Assembly (NCBI RefSeq): GCF_000208865.1 | Contig: NC_018385.1 | Span: forward strand, 620,001-684,000 | Length of the DNA stretch: 64,000 nt | Direction: 5' to 3' | From: Neospora caninum Liverpool | Taxonomy: Eukaryota; Apicomplexa; Conoidasida; Eucoccidiorida; Sarcocystidae | Shown here: positions 59,501 to 64,000 of the stretch, piece by piece | Layout of the letters: every line of letters begins with the position of its first letter | How positions within the stretch are numbered: the first letter of the stretch is position 1 | Notes under the pieces: model-generated | What the model was told of the DNA's origin: nothing | The model's database searches: none | What the model saw: only the letters and a program-made list of their open reading frames with translations | Program-made: the position numbers and the translations under genes

Positions 59501-62500
59501 CTGCCAGCCTCTTCCGTTGCTCGGGAACCGTCGCCGCGTGTTGGGCGACGTCGTCTGCTGTCTTCTGTGGATCGGCATGCTGCGAATCGGTTTCACGCTC
59601 TTGATTCACCGATTCGACTGGTCGTTCGTGTTCTCTCCCCTCGTCGCCGGGCTCTGACTGCCCTTCTGCATTTCTCTGTGCTCCGTCTCGCGCCGTAAGT
59701 AAATAACGTCCAGTTGGAATGCGGAGTGTCTCGACACGATTCTGCGCGCACGCCTCCGCTGACACACTCTGTTCCGTTTTCTCTGCAGGCACACTTGCTT
59801 CTTGCTCGTCGTCTGCGAACCGAACCCTGTCTGCACTTCTCCGTCGCTCCTTGCTGCGCTCCGCAGCAGGTTTCTTCGTCTCCTCCCTGTTGTGGCTCCT
59901 GTGACATGGCTCGCCTTCCCTCTCCTCACTGTCCCTCTCCTCGCCTTCCTTGTCTCTTTGGTGCGAGAGCGAAGCGTTGGGCGACGAGGGACCAGCGTCG
60001 TGTTGACCGTTTGCTTCCTCTCGGCCCGTCCGGGTCCCAGTGTCTCGCGGCAGCGTGCACCGAATCGCTTCTCTCCCCTCTCGCAGAATCGGCTGCAGAG
60101 CTTTGTGCAGCAAGTCGCCGAACGTGGCCACGAAGGGTCGAGAGGTGAGGAGCTTGACAGCGGCGCGGGGATTTGGAGTCCGAAACCGAAACATCTGCGG
60201 GAGGTTCGCTCCCTCTTCTCTTTTCGTCACCTCTGTGTCTGTTCTCTTCCGTTCGTCTTCCGCAGACGCAGCTGCGGTAAAGTCCACGCATATCTGTGCT
60301 GTACCGGCCAACGCTGCGGAAGGAGCGGAACGCGAAGGAAACGCCGAACGATGGGGAAGCCTGGCATTCACGCAGTCCGTTTCGCACGCGCCAAACTCAC
60401 CCCCACAAGGCTCCCGGTGCATTGATCCACGGGGATTCTCACGTGCTGCAGCGGTTCTTCGTCGTCCGACTTCGTCTCCGTCCTCGCCAACGAGAGCGGG
60501 AAGTAAGCATCGGAGGAGATGGAAAAACGCAGCCACGCGTTGCACTCGGCGCGCTAGGTTTGCCTTTCCTTTTCCAGAGGTTTTCCCTGCATGCTGGCGA
60601 AAACGCACGTCTTCACCCATGTCGGCAAATACAGGCGAAAAAACGTCTATCCCTCCACTGTCTCCTCCCTCGCGTTCTTCCTCCTTGTCGCCGCCACTCC
60701 AGCTGCACGTCTCTGCTGCGTCTCTGAGCGTCGAGTGAAACGATTCGGTGCGGAGTGCAATTTTCCTTTCAGTTGGACTCCTTTCTGCCACGCTAAGGCG
60801 CCCCGGCCACAGAGAGAACAGCCTCCGCTGGCTGCCCTCTCCCCCCGCCGACCGCCCCCGTCCCCCTGGAGCGCTCATGGCCCTCAGCATTCGGGAAAAG
60901 CCCCTCTGGGGAGAGAACGCCAACAAGGAGGGGAACAGCTCGGCTGTAGCGGAAACGGGGGAGGAATCCTCGCCGGCGACCCCAGTCGTTTTCGCGTTTC
61001 CGTCCCCGAGAGAAATAGGTCGAGGCCAGATGGCTTCCTTGCCCGGCGTCAGCAATGGAGGCGCCGACGAAGAACATCGAGACGGAGACCGAGTATCTGG
61101 AACGTCGCTTGCAACCGGCGATCCCGACCGCCTCGCTCTCTCACCAGGGGCTCCATCAAACAGACTTTTGCGCTCTTGATAGGAGGAAGGCAGTCGGGAA
61201 GAAGCTCGGGTCTGAGACCCAGTTGAAGACGCAAAACGCACCCGCCGCGAGGCGGAGGGAGAAAGAGCCAAGACAGCAGGTGTGCGGCCTAAATCGGACG
61301 ACGCAGAAGCTGACGCTGGAGAATTCGAACGAGACGCAGAACGTGGGCCCGACGATAGAGACAAAGACGCTTTTAAACGGTTCGTACGTCTGTCCAGAGG
61401 CAACCTCTCCGACTCCCGTTTCTGCAGCTGCTCACTCCCTGTGAACTCTTGCAAAGAAGGCTCTCTGCTTCTTCCAGCACGCCTCTGGGACTGACTCCTG
61501 CACACCTTCTGACTGGCCGATATCGTCGACGCGCTTCTCGGGGTTTGTGACACTGTTGCCGATTCGGCCCCACAAGGATACTGCGGCAAACCAAGCTGGC
61601 CGCACGTGGTTTCCCGCGAAGAGGCTGACCGTCGCTCTGAGCTCGGCCGCTTTTTGTCTCCAACCTCTGTGCCTCCTCTCTTGTCTCGTCCTTCTTCCAG
61701 TCGGCAAGACTGCTTTCTTTCGTCTCGTCCTGTTCGTTGCGCGTCCTCACTCTGCGTCGCGCATGCGCCAAACCCCACAGGCCTCCATCCCCTCCTGCGC
61801 TCGATCTCTCTCGCTCCTCTTCTGCGCGTTTGTCTGCCGACACCGGCCAGACACACAGGCGCTTGCCTCTCGCGCCCGCCCTGCGCTTCTTCTGCCTCTC
61901 CTTCTCGTCCCATATCCGCCCTGCTCATTCCCCCCCCGCTGGGGCTGTGAGAGAGCGCTCTGGGTATGCTCAAAGTGCCACGCGCCTGGGTGTCGCCGTC
62001 GCGCCGGAATTGCTGGAAGACGCTCCCCGGCGAAAGTGACAAGCTTCCGCGAACAGCAGGAGAGAGGTGGAGGGTGGCGGCTCTCAGGTGCTCTGCCGCG
62101 GGGCGGCCCAGAAGGGCACCGCTCGTTCCGCGCGTTCGTCGACTGCCTGCTGCGTGCGGGCTCAGAGACAGAAGGGCCGTGTCTCCGGCCCGTGGAACCA
62201 ACGCGGAGGATCCTGGCGAACGCACGGACGAGGGGTGGCGGTCTTCTGCCGCGACAAAAGGAGACATGCGCGGAGAGAGGAGGCGCGGCGAGACGGGAGA
62301 ACTTCCGGAGAAGCCTCCCGCGCTCGTGCTGCATGCAGACGAGGCGCGAAAGATTGGTGTGTTCCAGACAGCCGGGGGCCTGCTGTTTCCTTGGACAGGA
62401 AAGGAGCCAGCAGAAGCTGCACGCCCTGGGTGTGGGTGCCAGGGGGAAAACGGAGTGGGAGAAGAAGGCGGGCACTTTGCCGGCGCTGCGTCTCTCGGCG

Positions 62501-64000
62501 TCTCCCTTCTGTTCCGCCTTCCGCCAAAGCCGGTGGGCTCACCTGGTCCTCGCGGCAGGCTGAGCCCGCCCGGCGTCCTTCGTGCGTGGTCCTCGGCGCC
62601 TTTTGAATTCCGATCTGCCTCTTCTTTCTGCCGCTCTCTCGCCTCCACTTCGCGGGTGAAAAACGCGGCGCGCGTGCGGGCCGCAGCCGCCCGACTGGTT
62701 GCCTCTTCGGCACGGCGCCGGGTCTCCTCGGCGTGGTTGAAGAGGGCGACTGCGTCGGCCAGAAGCGCGAGAGCCTCTTCTTTTCCCTCCTGGCCTCTTC
62801 GGCATGTAAGCGCAGAAACTAGTCTGAGCAGGAGCTCTGCGCTCTCCTCTAACTGACAGAGGGGCATTTGCGTCTGGGCCTCGAGCACCGGACCCGCAGG
62901 GCAGACACTCCGATCCTTCCAGAGACACGCCGCCTGGGCAGCCTGCGCTGCGTCCCTGCGAGCGGCGGTCGCCGCTTCGCCTGCCTGTCTCGCCTCTTCG
63001 ACGGCTCGCGCCGCAGTCGCCTTCGCTGCCGTCAGCGTTGAATCGGCAACGAGAGACGCGTCCGTGCGAATCTGCACGCGGGGCGAATCCGCTGAATTCT
63101 CTGGAGCCCCTGAGGGGGGTTCGGGCGGCGGATTCGGACCTGATGAACGCGCAACAGGTGAAGTACGAACGGCGAGAAATGGTGGGAACAGCAGGCGAAG
63201 AGCGGAACCGTGAGACGGCAAAAACGAGGTGAGGAACACACCGATATTTGCACGGATGGAGCTCGCCGTTTCGAAACGCCCACGACCGGGAAGATGCGAA
63301 TCGCGAAGGGGGAGAACGGTCAGAGGGAACACAGAGGCGGTTGCGAACGGATGTGGGGAGACACCGAGCGTCGAGCGCGTTTTGGCGGAAGAGTCCTAAC
63401 AGTTCTCTGCGCCCTCGGAAAGAAGAGTCCACAGCGAAACGGGACTAACGAACGTGGACTGAGCGGCTGGCCTTGCAAAAAAGGCGGGAAGATCGAAAAT
63501 GGAAATTCATACCTTTTTCAGGTGCCGTAGCACCACTAGCAGGCGTTGGCGGGCCACATCCAGAAACCGAGGAAGAGGAAGAAGACGAGGAAGCCGAGGA
63601 AAGAGAAGGCGAAGGCGGGTTTGGTCTCGGCAGGTTTGACGCTGTGCGGAGTTGCTCTTGGCGTATCTGCTCGCCAGGCAGCTGTCCCCCCACAGCCGAT
63701 TCGTCTGCCCCTCCACACTTCTTTTCGCCTCCGACTGCTGACGCCGTACAGGTCCGACTGGCCCCTGTAGCCGAACTAACTCCGGAGGTGTTTTGAGGGT
63801 ATTGTCCTGAAGGCTGGGAACAAGAGGAAGGGGAAAGAAGAGAAGACCGCGTGGGCTGCTCAGAGACCTCTCGTCGTGTGCCGACTTCAGAGTCTCCCGC
63901 TGCATCTGCAACGGCAGCGGCGCGCGCGGCCGAGGCGGCGGCAGCTGCAACAGAAAAGGAGAGGCGTGGAAGAGAAGGTGGCACCGGAGCCAAGAAGGGT
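55239..64000 (-). CDS. Very large low-complexity protein, partial (at least about 2400 aa)
   Basis: Model (minus): exon open from beyond the right edge to 63513, then 63139-59411, 58989-56995 and 56227-55239 (stop TAA). Donors are GTATGA, GTACGG and GTAAGG. All joins keep phase 1, which supports one gene; the last frame has no early ATG and so must be a downstream exon. The start of exon 4 could be a second acceptor a few bases later. The product is Ser/Arg/Glu/Ala-rich. Early in exon 2 is an Ala-rich predicted coiled coil (TAAKATAARAVEEARQAGEA, then further heptads). More ordered blocks occur at FVATFGDLLHKALQPIL, LWDVTRDVLSVYS, and across the exon 2/3 junction (ALLRLLADGFVLELEISNP, then WLRLLLRFAPLRSLAL). 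No family recognised. The C-terminal exon is Ser-rich and ends in a basic helix (LELKRQMERAEKLAK). A cytoskeletal or scaffold role would be a guess. Confidence 0.65.
56523..56558. repeat. (AT)n microsatellite
   Basis: About 18 perfect AT units within the proposed intron 56228-56994 of the large low-complexity gene. Confidence 0.95.
59256..59280. repeat. (AT)n microsatellite
   Basis: AT run within the proposed intron 58990-59410 of the large low-complexity gene, which independently suggests this stretch is non-coding. Confidence 0.9.

Overview
The window looks like nuclear DNA of a cyst-forming coccidian (Apicomplexa, Sarcocystidae; Toxoplasma/Hammondia/Neospora type). Base composition is mixed at about 50% GC. 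Genes carry several short GT-AG introns with pyrimidine-rich acceptors. There are many (AT)n microsatellites, long Ser/Arg/Ala-rich low-complexity protein stretches, A-rich sequence before start codons, and coccidian-type gene content: one large calpain, a methylisocitrate lyase and a GH19 chitinase-like protein. The genus call is an inference; no species marker was seen. All multi-exon models below were built by hand by joining exons whose reading phases agree. They have not been checked against transcripts.

Layout, left to right. 2.1-3.9 kb: a small five-exon gene of unknown function (+). 5.4-5.9 kb: three tandem tRNA-Asn(GUU) genes. 8.2-9.75 kb: an intronless gene for a secreted multi-EF-hand protein (-). 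It diverges from a seven-exon GH19 chitinase-like gene at 12.1-17.1 kb (+) whose expected catalytic Glu is replaced. 19.3-20.2 and 22.1-23.0 kb: two intronless tandem paralogues rich in Lys/Arg (+). 24.5-28.4 kb: a five-exon gene joining an EF-hand to a TMEM65-like membrane domain (+). 30.8-34.1 kb: a six-exon 2-methylisocitrate lyase (+). 36.4-45.0 kb: a ten-exon calpain (-) with an intact Cys/His/Asn triad and a predicted dual-acylation N-terminus. 50.0-53.2 kb: a five-exon SAM methyltransferase of the phosphoethanolamine methyltransferase type (-). 55.2 kb to beyond the right edge: a very large low-complexity protein gene (-), cut by the window end.

The genes do not form an operon. Two themes recur. 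Calcium: the secreted EF-hand protein, the EF-hand/TMEM65 protein and a calpain-family protease. Mitochondrial or lipid metabolism: TMEM65-like, methylisocitrate lyase and the PEAMT-like enzyme. The strongest candidates for something new are the EF-hand/TMEM65 fusion, the GH19-like protein without its catalytic acid, the calpain with a 548-codon open frame upstream of its acylated start, and the extended PEAMT-like methyltransferase.
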